Positions 1-10,185 of a stretch of 64,000 nt of DNA are shown piece by piece. A program made the translations under genes and the position numbers. Each line of letters begins with the position of its first letter. Within the stretch, counting starts at the first letter, position 1. Origin of the DNA: an uncultured Flavobacteriales bacterium (lineage in GTDB: Bacteria; Bacteroidota; Bacteroidia; Flavobacteriales_E; Vicingaceae); NCBI GenBank assembly GCA_905479995.1, contig CAJQON010000004.1, positions 1 to 64,000 of the forward strand, written 5' to 3'. The notes under the pieces were generated by a model, which made no database searches, was not told the DNA's origin, and worked only from the letters and a program-made list of their open reading frames with translations.

Positions 1-797
1 CTGGTCGATTTTGCTGGACACCAGATTGTGATGAAGTGAATGGCGTATTTCCTTTTACAGTTAACGCTTATTCTTTAGGTTGCGATGGCAAGTCATCAGA
101 TAGTTTATTATTTAAACTTGAGGTAGTCCCACCTCCAACTGATTTAAAAAACCCAGGTAACAAAACACTTCCTTATGGCTATGAGCATTGTGAAAACATT
201 GTATTTACTGACTCCAGTATAGTCGATTTGATAAAATTAAGTGTTACTTCAGAAATATTTTCTTTAGGAGCCGAATTACCTAGCTTATCAAGCAATTACA
301 ACTATACAAGTTGGGTTGATGATGATGTAATAAGTGGAGTGCCAAACAATGCTGCAAATAATTTTACCTTAGGCACACGCTTTTGTTGGACTCCAGATTG
401 TGAACACATTGGAAAAACCTTTCCAGTTGAAGTAGTTTTATCTTCATTAGATTGTGACAATGCCATAAAAGACACCATAAATTTTGACTATACCATCACT
501 CCTCCTTTTGATAGTTTAGACATTATACCTAACATAATAACACCAAATGGTGATGGTATGAATGATGCATATAAAATTAACGGAATATCTAATCCTTGTA
601 CAGATAAATTGACTGTTGAAATTTTTAGCAGATGGGGAGCATCCGTATATAAAAGTGATTATCCAGAATTTGAATGGAAAGGAACCAATAAAGGAGGAGG
701 AGATGTTCCTGCCGGAACTTATTTTGTTTTAGTAAGTGGCATATATGGTGGAGAATCCGTTAAACTATTGCAACGGTCGGTCACTGTACTTAGATAG
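1..797 (+). CDS. Gliding-motility/T9SS C-terminal-domain surface protein (5' truncated by window edge)
   Basis: The open frame runs in from the left edge: codons before the GTG at 36 still encode GRFCWTPDCDEVNG, which aligns with the same motif in the next gene, so the GTG is internal and the true start lies outside the window. What remains (about 265 residues) holds the end of one repeat unit, a complete second unit (second FCWTPDC motif) and the C-terminal secretion domain beginning IIPNIITPNGDGMND and ending in RSVTVLR. This tail resembles the type B sorting domain (TIGR04131 family) of Bacteroidota T9SS cargo, so the protein is probably exported and surface-attached or released. It is about three-quarters identical by eye to its downstream neighbour, making the pair a tandem duplication. 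Ligand and function are unknown. Confidence 0.9.
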   Translation, partial: GRFCWTPDCDEVNGVFPFTVNAYSLGCDGKSSDSLLFKLEVVPPPTDLKNPGNKTLPYGYEHCENIVFTDSSIVDLIKLSVTSEIFSLGAELPSLSSNYNYTSWVDDDVISGVPNNAANNFTLGTRFCWTPDCEHIGKTFPVEVVLSSLDCDNAIKDTINFDYTITPPFDSLDIIPNIITPNGDGMNDAYKINGISNPCTDKLTVEIFSRWGASVYKSDYPEFEWKGTNKGGGDVPAGTYFVLVSGIYGGESVKLLQRSVTVLR

Positions 798-920
798 ACC
801 AACAACTAAAAACAAAGAGCTTCATTTTAAGTAATTCACTTACAATTGTTAATTATTTGTAAGAAAAAATAAGGAAATGCAACCTTTTAAACTATTTTTA
901 CATCTTCAATACAAATAAAT

Positions 921-944
921 CTATCAATCTATCAATCTATCAAA
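921..944 (+). repeat. Octanucleotide tandem repeat (ctatcaat x3) abutting a start codon
   Basis: Three head-to-tail copies of ctatcaat (the third ends in aaa) fill the 24 bases directly before the ATG at 945. They occupy the place where a translation-initiation region would be, and no purine-rich Shine-Dalgarno sequence is seen, as is common in Bacteroidota. Confidence 0.85.
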
Positions 945-2921
945 ATGAAAAAAGGGATTCTATTAATTGTTGCACTATTTAGTTTGTTATCTTTTACTAA
1001 AGCTACTCACTTAGTTGGAGGAGACATTAACATTAAATGGGTAAGCCAAAACAACTATGAAATTAAATTAAGATATTACAGAGATGTAGTAAATGGCTGG
1101 GTAAACATGCCAACACAAATGACTGTTAGGGTTTACGACCAAGTTACACACTTACAAGTTGCACAACAGATTTTAACCAGAACATCTATTGGTATTGTAC
1201 CTTTAGGAGATCCATGTTACACTCCAGATCCATTGGTAGTAAGCATTGAGGAAGGTGTTTTTGAATCTCCAGCTAGCATAGTATTAGCTGACAACCCTAA
1301 TGGATATTATGTTTCTGCACACGAAGGAGCTAGAAATGCTTTAGCAATAAATGTTCAAGCAGGTGGAAACATGACTTGGTTTGCTATGATATCTGATCCA
1401 GCAATGGGACAAAACTCAACTCCAGATTTTGGAGACTATCCTAACGATGCGTATTTCTGTATTACAGGACCAAAACAATGGAAATATCCAATTACTGATG
1501 CTGACGGAGATTCTTTAGCTTATAAATTCACTCAACCACTTGCTGGAAATGGAGCTGGAGCAGGAGCTTATCCTTTCTACCCTGGATTAAACTGGGCTGT
1601 TGGTTATAGCTTAACTAACATTGTTGGTGGAGCAACCAACATGAACATTAACCCAACTACCGGACTAATAACAGCATGGCCTACTGCTTTAGGCTTTTTT
1701 ACTTTTGCTATTACTGTAGAAGAATTTAGAGATACCACTGCTGCTCAAAACGGTCCTAAAGTGAAAATTGGAGAATCAAGAAGAGATGTACAATACATTA
1801 GTTTAAATTGTACAAGTGGTTCGCCTCCAGCATTTCTAAACACATTCCCTACCATGAACCAAACCATACAAATTCCTTACAACTACGAATATTGTAAAGA
1901 TTTAATTTTTGCAGATCTTAACGTTACTGATTCTGTTTATTTTGAAATGAGTTCTTCAATTTTTGATTCTGGTGCTTACCAACCAACTATGACTCCAGAT
2001 TTAAATGGTGACTACACGTTCTATTACAATTGGGTTGGTTCTGCTTGGGCAGATTCTGTGGTTATTCCACCAAATCAATACGATCCTGCTCAGCAAGATA
2101 CCTTTAACATTGGTACTGTTGCTGGTCGTTTCTGTTGGACACCAGATTGTGATGACATCGATGGTATTTTCCCTTTTGTTGTAACAGCCTATTCTTTAGG
2201 ATGTGACGGAAAAGCTTCTGATAGTATTTTCTTTAACTTACAAGTGGTTCCTCCTCCAACTGAATTGAAAAATCCAGGTGATAAAATTCTACCTTTTGGT
2301 TCTGAATATTGTAGAAATATTGTTTTTACAGATTCTAGTATAGTCGATTTAATTCAACTGGATGTTACTTCAGATATTTTCTCTATGGGAGCTGAATACC
2401 CATCTTTATCCAATAGTTATAATTACGTAAGTTTTGTGGATGCAGATGTGGTGAGTGGTGTTCCAAACAACGACCCTGGTCATAAAGCTTTAGGAACTCG
2501 TTTTTGTTGGACTCCAGATTGTGAGCACATTGGTGGAACCTTCCCGGTTGAAGTGGTTTTATCTTCTGCAGATTGTGAAAACGCAATACAAGATACCATT
2601 AGATTTGATTATACTGTTATTCCTCCATTTGATAGTTTAGATGTTATTCCTAACATCATTACACCTAATGGTGATGGAATGAATGATGTTTACAAAATTG
2701 GTGGAATTTCTAATCCTTGTACGGATAAAATAACCGTTGAAATTTATAGCCGATGGGGTAATTCAGTTTACACAGGAGATAGTTTCCCAGATTTTGAATG
2801 GGATGGAACAAATAAAAGTGGTGCAGATGTTGCCGCTGGTACTTACTTTGTTTTAGTAAGTGGTGTTTATGCTGGTGAGTCTGTTAAGCTTTTACAACGA
2901 TCAGTTACGGTTCTTAGATAA
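945..2921 (+). CDS. Gliding-motility/T9SS C-terminal-domain surface protein
   Basis: A 658-residue exported protein with a clear N-terminal signal peptide (MKKGILLIVALFSLLSFTKA). Residues about 20-290 form an N-terminal region unlike the rest. Two related units of roughly 135 residues follow, each with an early Cys (YEYCKDLIF / SEYCRNIVF), a GT..(G)RFCWTPDC motif and FPV/FPF. The last 90 residues are a gliding-motility-associated C-terminal domain (IIPNIITPNGDGMNDVYK ... RSVTVLR), the type B signal used by T9SS cargo. Paired cysteines suggest disulfide-stabilised extracellular beta modules. The upstream neighbour is a close paralogue 147 bases away, and a strong terminator follows. It could be an adhesin or a structural surface protein; I cannot assign a substrate. 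Confidence 0.9.
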   Translation: MKKGILLIVALFSLLSFTKATHLVGGDINIKWVSQNNYEIKLRYYRDVVNGWVNMPTQMTVRVYDQVTHLQVAQQILTRTSIGIVPLGDPCYTPDPLVVSIEEGVFESPASIVLADNPNGYYVSAHEGARNALAINVQAGGNMTWFAMISDPAMGQNSTPDFGDYPNDAYFCITGPKQWKYPITDADGDSLAYKFTQPLAGNGAGAGAYPFYPGLNWAVGYSLTNIVGGATNMNINPTTGLITAWPTALGFFTFAITVEEFRDTTAAQNGPKVKIGESRRDVQYISLNCTSGSPPAFLNTFPTMNQTIQIPYNYEYCKDLIFADLNVTDSVYFEMSSSIFDSGAYQPTMTPDLNGDYTFYYNWVGSAWADSVVIPPNQYDPAQQDTFNIGTVAGRFCWTPDCDDIDGIFPFVVTAYSLGCDGKASDSIFFNLQVVPPPTELKNPGDKILPFGSEYCRNIVFTDSSIVDLIQLDVTSDIFSMGAEYPSLSNSYNYVSFVDADVVSGVPNNDPGHKALGTRFCWTPDCEHIGGTFPVEVVLSSADCENAIQDTIRFDYTVIPPFDSLDVIPNIITPNGDGMNDVYKIGGISNPCTDKITVEIYSRWGNSVYTGDSFPDFEWDGTNKSGADVAAGTYFVLVSGVYAGESVKLLQRSVTVLR

Positions 2922-2945
2922 CAAATAAAGTAACATAACTACTTT

Positions 2946-2978
2946 AAAAAGGAGCTTCATTTGAAGCTCCTTTTTTTT
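2946..2978 (+). terminator. Rho-independent terminator after surface-protein gene
   Basis: The inverted repeat ggagcttc / gaagctcc is flanked by an A-run on the left and followed by eight T residues. It lies 25 bases after the stop at 2921 and before the pyrG promoter, so it separates the two transcription units. Confidence 0.85.
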
Positions 2979-3045
2979 ATCTTCTTTTTCTAAAAATTTA
3001 GTTGAAATAAAATTGGATTAGGCAGACAAAACCTTAGATTATTTC

Positions 3046-3053
3046 TAAATTTG
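3046..3053 (+). promoter_or_regulatory. Bacteroidota -7 box (taaatttg) for pyrG
   Basis: TAAATTTG is an exact match to the TAnnTTTG -7 consensus. A weaker TTGG-like -33 element lies near 3013. The predicted transcript start, around 3058-3062, leaves a 5' leader of about 25 bases before the ATG at 3084 and leaves almost no room for the TTG at 3069 to act as start. Confidence 0.55.
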
Positions 3054-3065
3054 CAGCTTTGTTAA

Positions 3066-4691
<1,626 letters not shown>

Positions 4692-4730
4692 TATACATAC
4701 GTTAATTGACAATTTAAACAAGAAGAAAAA

Positions 4731-6689
4731 ATGAGTGCAAAAGGATTTGATAAAAATTCAATAATTGGTTTAGTATTAATTGGAGCAATTCTTCTTATTG
4801 GTAGTATTATAACTAGTCCAAGTGATGAGGAAATTGCTGCAAAAAAGGAAAAACAAGCAAAAGAAAAAGCCAAAACAGAACAAGTAGCCAAAGAAAAGCC
4901 TGATACAAACTCTACAAAAATTTCTGAAGTTGACAAACAAGAAACTGTTCTAGCAGCTGTTGACAGCAATCAAATATCCCAACAGGATTCATTAAGAAGT
5001 TTAAAAGCTTCTATGAAATACGGCAACTTTTTAGCAGCGACCAAAGGAGAGAAAAAGGATTACATTATTGAAAACGAAAACGTTAAAGTGACCATTTCAA
5101 ATAAAGGTGGTCGTGTTAGTTCGGTAGAATTGAAAAACTTTAATACCTACGACTCTCTTCCTTTAATCTTATTTCATGAAGACTCTTCTCACTTTAACAT
5201 TGAATTAACTGTAAACGATGAATTAGGCGGAAGTAAGGCAATAAAGACAGAGGATCTCTTTTTTGAAACTGAAGGAAAATCGTTTAGTGTAGAACAACAA
5301 AATGAAAAAAGCATTTCTTTTAGAGCATATTATGGCTCTAAAGAAAAATACTTGGAATACAAGTACACACTTGCTGGAAATACTTATTTAGTAGATTTTG
5401 AAATTAACTCTGTTGGATTTAACGATGTTATTACTCAAGGATTTGATTATTACTTGTATTGGAACATGTACACACCTAACCAGGAAAAAACTATTGCTTT
5501 ACAACAACAACACAGTACCATTTACTACAAATACGAAACTGGTGATGTAGATTATATTTTTGAAACAAAATATGAGAAAGAAGAAATGGAGCTTAACATG
5601 GATTGGATCATGTTTAAACAACAGTATTTTAATTCCACTTTAATTGCTTTAGAAGAGCCTTTTGATTCAGATTCAGACATTGAAACTATAGAAATTCCTA
5701 AAGAAGAAGCCAAAGATTACATTCAAGGAATGGAAGCAAATATTAGTATCCCTTTTGCTGGTGGCAAAGATGAATCGTTTAAAATGCAATTTTACTTTGG
5801 GCCAAATAGACATGAAGATCTAGCTGCCGTAGACTTAGGCTTGGAAGAAAGTTTAGATTACGGATGGGGAATTTTTGGTTGGACAAACATGATATTAATT
5901 CGCCCAGTATTCGATTTCTTGAACAGCTTTGGAATATCAATAGGAATAATAATTCTGTTGCTTACACTAGTTATAAAATCGCTTCTATTCCCTATTACAT
6001 GGAAAACATACGTAAGTAGCGCAAAAATGAGGGTTCTAAAACCTGAAATTGCAGAACTTACTGAAAAACATAAAGGTGATTCTGCTAAGAAACAACAAGC
6101 TACAATGGCACTGTATCGACAGACTGGCGTTAATCCACTTGCAGGTTGTATTCCAATGTTAATTCAGATGCCAATTTTATTTGCCTTGTTCCGGTTTTTT
6201 CCAGCAACTTTTGATTTACGTCAAAAAGGCTTTTTATGGGCAGACGATTTATCTACTTATGATTCTATTTATGAATTAGGATTTGAAATACCAATGTATG
6301 GAGACCACATTAGTTTGTTTACTTTATTAATGGCTATTTCTATGATTTTTTACACCAAAGCAAACAGTCAAATGACTGCAGGTATGGGTGGAGATGCTGG
6401 TGGTGCAATGGCAAGTCAAATGAAAATTATGACTTACTTAATGCCCGTTATGATGTTATTTTTCTTTAACAGCTATGCAGCAGGATTGAGTTTATATTAT
6501 TTAATTGCCAACTGTATTACTATAGGGCAACAATTTGTAATTAAAAAGTGGATTGTTGATGAAGACAAGCTTAGAGCAAAAATTCAGGCCAATAAAACCA
6601 AAAAGAAAAAGAAATCTGGTTTCGGTGCAAAGTTAGAGCAACGCATGAAAGATGCTCAAGCAATGCAAGAAAAGAAAAAGAAGAAATAG
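4731..6689 (+). CDS. yidC: Membrane protein insertase YidC
   Basis: YidC inserts and folds inner-membrane proteins, alone or with SecYEG. The 652-residue protein has an N-terminal transmembrane helix (residues about 10-25), a Lys/Glu-rich linker, a large periplasmic beta domain (about 100-360) and the conserved C-terminal 60-kDa inner-membrane-protein core of several helices. In this core are the positively charged cytoplasmic loop with MRVLKPEIAEL and the segment GCIPMLIQMPILFALFRFF. The C terminus is a long Lys-rich tail, as expected for ribosome contact. The length fits the Gram-negative YidC class with a periplasmic domain. The gene lies between pyrG and a run of small co-directional genes and is only 6 bases from the next start. 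Confidence 0.97.
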   Translation: MSAKGFDKNSIIGLVLIGAILLIGSIITSPSDEEIAAKKEKQAKEKAKTEQVAKEKPDTNSTKISEVDKQETVLAAVDSNQISQQDSLRSLKASMKYGNFLAATKGEKKDYIIENENVKVTISNKGGRVSSVELKNFNTYDSLPLILFHEDSSHFNIELTVNDELGGSKAIKTEDLFFETEGKSFSVEQQNEKSISFRAYYGSKEKYLEYKYTLAGNTYLVDFEINSVGFNDVITQGFDYYLYWNMYTPNQEKTIALQQQHSTIYYKYETGDVDYIFETKYEKEEMELNMDWIMFKQQYFNSTLIALEEPFDSDSDIETIEIPKEEAKDYIQGMEANISIPFAGGKDESFKMQFYFGPNRHEDLAAVDLGLEESLDYGWGIFGWTNMILIRPVFDFLNSFGISIGIIILLLTLVIKSLLFPITWKTYVSSAKMRVLKPEIAELTEKHKGDSAKKQQATMALYRQTGVNPLAGCIPMLIQMPILFALFRFFPATFDLRQKGFLWADDLSTYDSIYELGFEIPMYGDHISLFTLLMAISMIFYTKANSQMTAGMGGDAGGAMASQMKIMTYLMPVMMLFFFNSYAAGLSLYYLIANCITIGQQFVIKKWIVDEDKLRAKIQANKTKKKKKSGFGAKLEQRMKDAQAMQEKKKKK

Positions 6690-6695
6690 TTTTAA

Positions 6696-7160
6696 ATGAA
6701 AGCACTACTTACATTATTGATTTTTACTTCATTGAACAGCAATGAGGCAACAACCAATGCAGATAGTGCTCCTTTACTTAAAGAAAGCTTAATGCTTACC
6801 TTGGAAAGAACACCATGCATGGCACAATGCCCCAATTATACCATCCGTATTTTTAATACCGGAAAAGTAGAATACAACGGCATTGATTTTGTAGAAAAAA
6901 CCGGAAAGTACTCTTCCACCCTTTCACAAGCTGAATTAAAACATTTAGTTGACAAAATTGATGCCATTCAATTGTTTGATTTACAAGACAAATACGATAC
7001 GGAAAGAAGAGACATTGGTGCTTGTTCCCTATATATTAATCTTAGCGGTAAAAAGAAAAAAATATTTGACAGAGACGGTGGTCCTGCGGCATTAAAAGAA
7101 TTTGAGAAGCTAGTAGATGCGCTAGTAATAAATAGCAATTTAACAAAGGCAAACGATTAA
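6696..7160 (+). CDS. DUF6438-like exported protein
   Basis: A 154-residue protein with a short hydrophobic N terminus (MKALLTLLIFTSL) that may be a signal sequence. The core, LERTPCMAQCPNYTIRIF followed by GKVEYNG, matches the pattern I know from DUF6438 proteins (a CxxxCP motif and a G-x-V-x-Y-x-G strand). No enzymatic residues are apparent. The start lies 6 bases after the yidC stop and the next gene follows after 17 bases, so it is probably in one transcript with yidC. Function is unknown. An alternative family assignment is possible because the call rests on a short motif. Confidence 0.7.
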   Translation: MKALLTLLIFTSLNSNEATTNADSAPLLKESLMLTLERTPCMAQCPNYTIRIFNTGKVEYNGIDFVEKTGKYSSTLSQAELKHLVDKIDAIQLFDLQDKYDTERRDIGACSLYINLSGKKKKIFDRDGGPAALKEFEKLVDALVINSNLTKAND

Positions 7161-7177
7161 CTTATTAAGTAAGAATC

Positions 7178-8296
7178 ATGGCAATTGAAATTAAAGAACT
7201 GAAATCAAGCAATGAATTTAAAGATTTTGTGAACGTTCAATTCTCTATTTACAAGGGAAACAACTTTTGGGTACCACCTATTAAAAAAGATGAAATTAAA
7301 GCTTTAAAAGCTGAATTTAATCCGGCTTTTAGGTTTTGTAAAGCAAAATTTTGGGTAGCCTACAAAAATGGCACTCCTGTTGGTAGAATTGGTGGTATAA
7401 TTAACAACCTATACAACGAAAAAACCAATACCAAAATGGGGCGGTTTTCTAGAGGTGAATTTATTGATGACATTGAAGTATCTACAGCCTTACTAAAAAC
7501 AGCTGAAGATTGGTTACGAGCTGAAGGAATGACAGAGATTCAAGGCCCTTTAGGATTTACCAACTTAGATCATCAAGGAATGTTAATTGAAGGTTTTGAT
7601 CATTTACCATCGGCAGCTTCAGAATATCACTTACCATATTACAAAGACCATTTAGTAAAATTGGGTTACGAAAAAGAAATTGATTGGGTTGAGTTTCGAT
7701 TGTTTTTAGAAGGAATGCCCGAAAAAGCTAAAAGAGGCGCTCAAATAGTTACCAAACGAAGTAATTTAACCGTTAAGAGTTTTACTAAAAACTCTGAGCT
7801 ACAAAAATACTCTGTTCAGTTATTTGAAATATTAAACGAAGCTTTTAAAGATTTACATAGTGTAGTTCAACTCGACAAAGAGATGATTAACTATTATGTG
7901 AAACGCTACTTAATGCTTTTAAATCCTGAATTTGTTAAACTAGTTTTTGATGAAGACGAAAATTTAATTGCTTTCATCATTGGACTTCCTTCTTTATCGG
8001 CAGCTTTACAAAAGGCCAATGGTAGTTTATTCCCTTTCGGTTGGTATCACATTAACAAAGCATTAAAAGGACCAAAAGTTATTGACTTAATGTTAACTGG
8101 TATATTACCAAAATACCAAGCCAAAGGAGTTACCGCTGTGTTATTTTATGAATTGCACGAAGTAATGGAAAAATATGGCGTAACAGAAATGGAGACTACC
8201 GGAATATTTGAAACAAACCAAAAAGTAATTCAAAATTGGAAGAATTACGAACACATACAACACAAAAGAAAAAGGTGTTGGAAGAAAAATTTATAA
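7178..8296 (+). CDS. GNAT-like N-acetyltransferase family protein
   Basis: A 372-residue cytoplasmic protein with no signal peptide or membrane segment. The N-terminal half (FWVPPIKKDEIKAL, then AKFWVAYKNGTPVGRIGGII) and the C-terminal half (LMLTGILPKYQAKGVTAVLF, then ETNQKVIQNWKNY) both read like parts of a GNAT acyl-CoA-binding fold, with a Q/R-x-x-G-x-x-A/G-like turn at QAKGV. Homologues of this size are common in Bacteroidota and of unknown substrate. It lies in the yidC run with a 17-base gap before it and 26 bases after it. A small-molecule or protein acetyltransferase role is inferred only from the fold-like pattern. Confidence 0.7.
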   Translation: MAIEIKELKSSNEFKDFVNVQFSIYKGNNFWVPPIKKDEIKALKAEFNPAFRFCKAKFWVAYKNGTPVGRIGGIINNLYNEKTNTKMGRFSRGEFIDDIEVSTALLKTAEDWLRAEGMTEIQGPLGFTNLDHQGMLIEGFDHLPSAASEYHLPYYKDHLVKLGYEKEIDWVEFRLFLEGMPEKAKRGAQIVTKRSNLTVKSFTKNSELQKYSVQLFEILNEAFKDLHSVVQLDKEMINYYVKRYLMLLNPEFVKLVFDEDENLIAFIIGLPSLSAALQKANGSLFPFGWYHINKALKGPKVIDLMLTGILPKYQAKGVTAVLFYELHEVMEKYGVTEMETTGIFETNQKVIQNWKNYEHIQHKRKRCWKKNL

Positions 8297-8322
8297 ATTT
8301 ACGCTCACTAACTAAATAAATT

Positions 8323-9588
8323 ATGAAATTAATTACACTATCGCTAGCAGCATTTTTGGCCATTGGTACAACTTACGCTCAAGATAAAAAAGATACAGGA
8401 AATCATTCTATACCAGAAGATAAAGTAGAGAATGATACCATAAAAAATAAAAAAGACGGACATTACTTTTTTGAAATAGTTGCAGATAACGAAGCAACAG
8501 GAGTAAAAAGTCAAGGACGAACAGGTACTTGTTGGAGTTTTTCTTCACTTTCATTTTTCGAATCAGAATTGATTAGAACAGGAAAAGGAAAAATAGATTT
8601 GGCACCGATGTACATAGTACGTAACGCATACATAGGTAAAGCAGAAAACTACCTAAGAATGTATGGTAATTTTAACTTTAGCGCAGGTGGAGCATTTCAC
8701 GATATTCCTTGGGTAATTGAACGTTACGGAATTGTACCTAATGAAGTTTATGGTGGTTTAGAATACGGAGAAGAGAAGCATAACCATAGCGAAATGGCAG
8801 GTATGCTAAACGGAATGGTTAAGTCATTAGTCAAAAAACCTCAAAATGGAAAATTACACCCGAACTGGAAAGAAGCTTACACTGGAGTTATTGATGCTTA
8901 TTTAGGAGATGTTCCTGACAACTTAGAAGAAATGACTTTTAAGCATGAAGGAAAAGAGTACAACCCTAAATCTTTTGCAAAACACTTAGATTTAAACATG
9001 GACAACTATGTTTCTTTAACTTCTTACACCCATCACCCATTCTATTCTTCTTTTGTAATTGAAGTGCCAGACAACTGGGCTTTAAGATCGTCTTACAACT
9101 TACCATTGGATGAATTTATGACAGTAATGGAAGAATCTGTTAAAAACGGATATACTTTTGCTTGGGGAGCTGATGTTTCTGAAAAAGGATTTTCGTTTAA
9201 AAATGGTTTAGCAATAGTTCCAGAAGATGAAGAAACAATTAAAGTAAAAGGAAAAGACAACAAACACTTTAGCGATGCTGGTGCAGAAAAAATTGCCGAT
9301 TGTTTTGATGAACCTGTTAAAGAATTGGAAATTACTCAAGAACTAAGACAAGAAGGGTATGACAACCAAACTACTACAGATGACCATGGTATGCACATAA
9401 CAGGGATTGTTAAAGATCAAAAAGGAACCAACTACTTTATCGTAAAAAATTCTTGGGGTAAAAAGAACAACGATTGTGATGGTTACTTCTACGCATCTTT
9501 CCCATATGTAAAGTACAAAACAATGAACATCTTAATACATAAAGATGGAATACCAGCAGCAACTAAAAAGAAACTAGGAATTAAATAA
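8323..9588 (+). CDS. Exported C1 family (bleomycin-hydrolase-like) cysteine peptidase
   Basis: A 421-residue papain-fold peptidase with a signal peptide (MKLITLSLAAFLAIGTTYAQ), so it acts in the periplasm or outside. All catalytic residues are visible: oxyanion-hole Gln64 and nucleophile Cys70 in QGRTGTCWSF, His358 in DDHGMHITGIV and Asn376 in VKNSWG. The order and the long insert between Cys and His resemble the C1B aminopeptidase C/bleomycin hydrolase branch, whose characterised members are cytoplasmic; secretion is usual for the Bacteroidota versions. The substrate is unknown. The next gene begins 4 bases after its stop, which suggests a joint function or joint expression with that small acidic protein. 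Confidence 0.88.
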   Translation: MKLITLSLAAFLAIGTTYAQDKKDTGNHSIPEDKVENDTIKNKKDGHYFFEIVADNEATGVKSQGRTGTCWSFSSLSFFESELIRTGKGKIDLAPMYIVRNAYIGKAENYLRMYGNFNFSAGGAFHDIPWVIERYGIVPNEVYGGLEYGEEKHNHSEMAGMLNGMVKSLVKKPQNGKLHPNWKEAYTGVIDAYLGDVPDNLEEMTFKHEGKEYNPKSFAKHLDLNMDNYVSLTSYTHHPFYSSFVIEVPDNWALRSSYNLPLDEFMTVMEESVKNGYTFAWGADVSEKGFSFKNGLAIVPEDEETIKVKGKDNKHFSDAGAEKIADCFDEPVKELEITQELRQEGYDNQTTTDDHGMHITGIVKDQKGTNYFIVKNSWGKKNNDCDGYFYASFPYVKYKTMNILIHKDGIPAATKKKLGIK

Positions 9589-9592
9589 GACT

Positions 9593-10063
9593 ATGAACAT
9601 TCAAGAAATTAAAATTGGAGAAGGCTTAGGTGACATCAAATTTGGAATGTCTAAAGAAGACCTTATTAAAATAGTTGGCGATCCAACAGAATCTGATATT
9701 TATAATGCTTCTGGTGAAGAAGACGGTTACTTAACAGAATCATGGCATTATGATGATCATGAGTTTTCGGTATCTTTTGATCAAGAAGACAATTGGAGGT
9801 TAACAACGATATCTACTAGCTCTCCTGAGTGTAAATTCAAAGATGTTCTTCCTGTTGGGAAAAGCATTGATCACATTATGGCGCTTTTAGCTGACCAAAA
9901 TATGGACGAGCCAGAATTAGAGGATTTATCTGATGAAAACATCAACCAAAAATTACTATCATTTTTATCTTCTTCTCTTAACCTTTGGTTTGAAGATGAT
10001 AACTTAACAGAAATACAATGGGGTGTATTATGGAGCGATGAAGATACTCCAAAATGGCCTTAA
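9593..10063 (+). CDS. Acidic hypothetical protein downstream of C1 peptidase
   Basis: A 156-residue cytoplasmic-looking protein without signal peptide, strongly acidic and Trp-containing (for example SWHYDDHEFSVSF, WFEDDNL, DEDTPKWP). The opening IGEGLGDIKFGMSKEDLIKIVGDP resembles the short beta-alpha start seen in many small proteins that begin 'I.FGMs.eev...lG.P', including some immunity-type proteins. Its start is 4 bases after the peptidase stop, and a terminator follows, so it closes this transcript. An inhibitor or accessory role towards the peptidase is possible from position only; against it, the peptidase is exported and this protein has no export signal. Confidence 0.6.
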   Translation: MNIQEIKIGEGLGDIKFGMSKEDLIKIVGDPTESDIYNASGEEDGYLTESWHYDDHEFSVSFDQEDNWRLTTISTSSPECKFKDVLPVGKSIDHIMALLADQNMDEPELEDLSDENINQKLLSFLSSSLNLWFEDDNLTEIQWGVLWSDEDTPKWP

Positions 10064-10111
10064 TTAAACCTTAACGATTAACTTAAGTCTATAACATACC
10101 ATTGATAACCT

Positions 10112-10147
10112 AAAAACTCCTTTCATGTAAATTAAAGGAGTTTTTTA
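10112..10147 (+). terminator. Rho-independent terminator ending the yidC-peptidase run
   Basis: The stem aaactccttt / aaaggagttt has a 10-base loop and is followed by a T-run. It lies about 50 bases after the stop at 10063 and upstream of the GLPGLI gene. Confidence 0.8.
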
Positions 10148-10185
10148 GTTATAGGTAATTAATTTTAACCCTTAAACTAGTACAT

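Noticed and set aside
36-38. GTG at 36 as start of the first gene
   Set aside because: The frame is open to the left edge and encodes the conserved GRFCWTPDC motif before it, so the gene is truncated rather than starting here.
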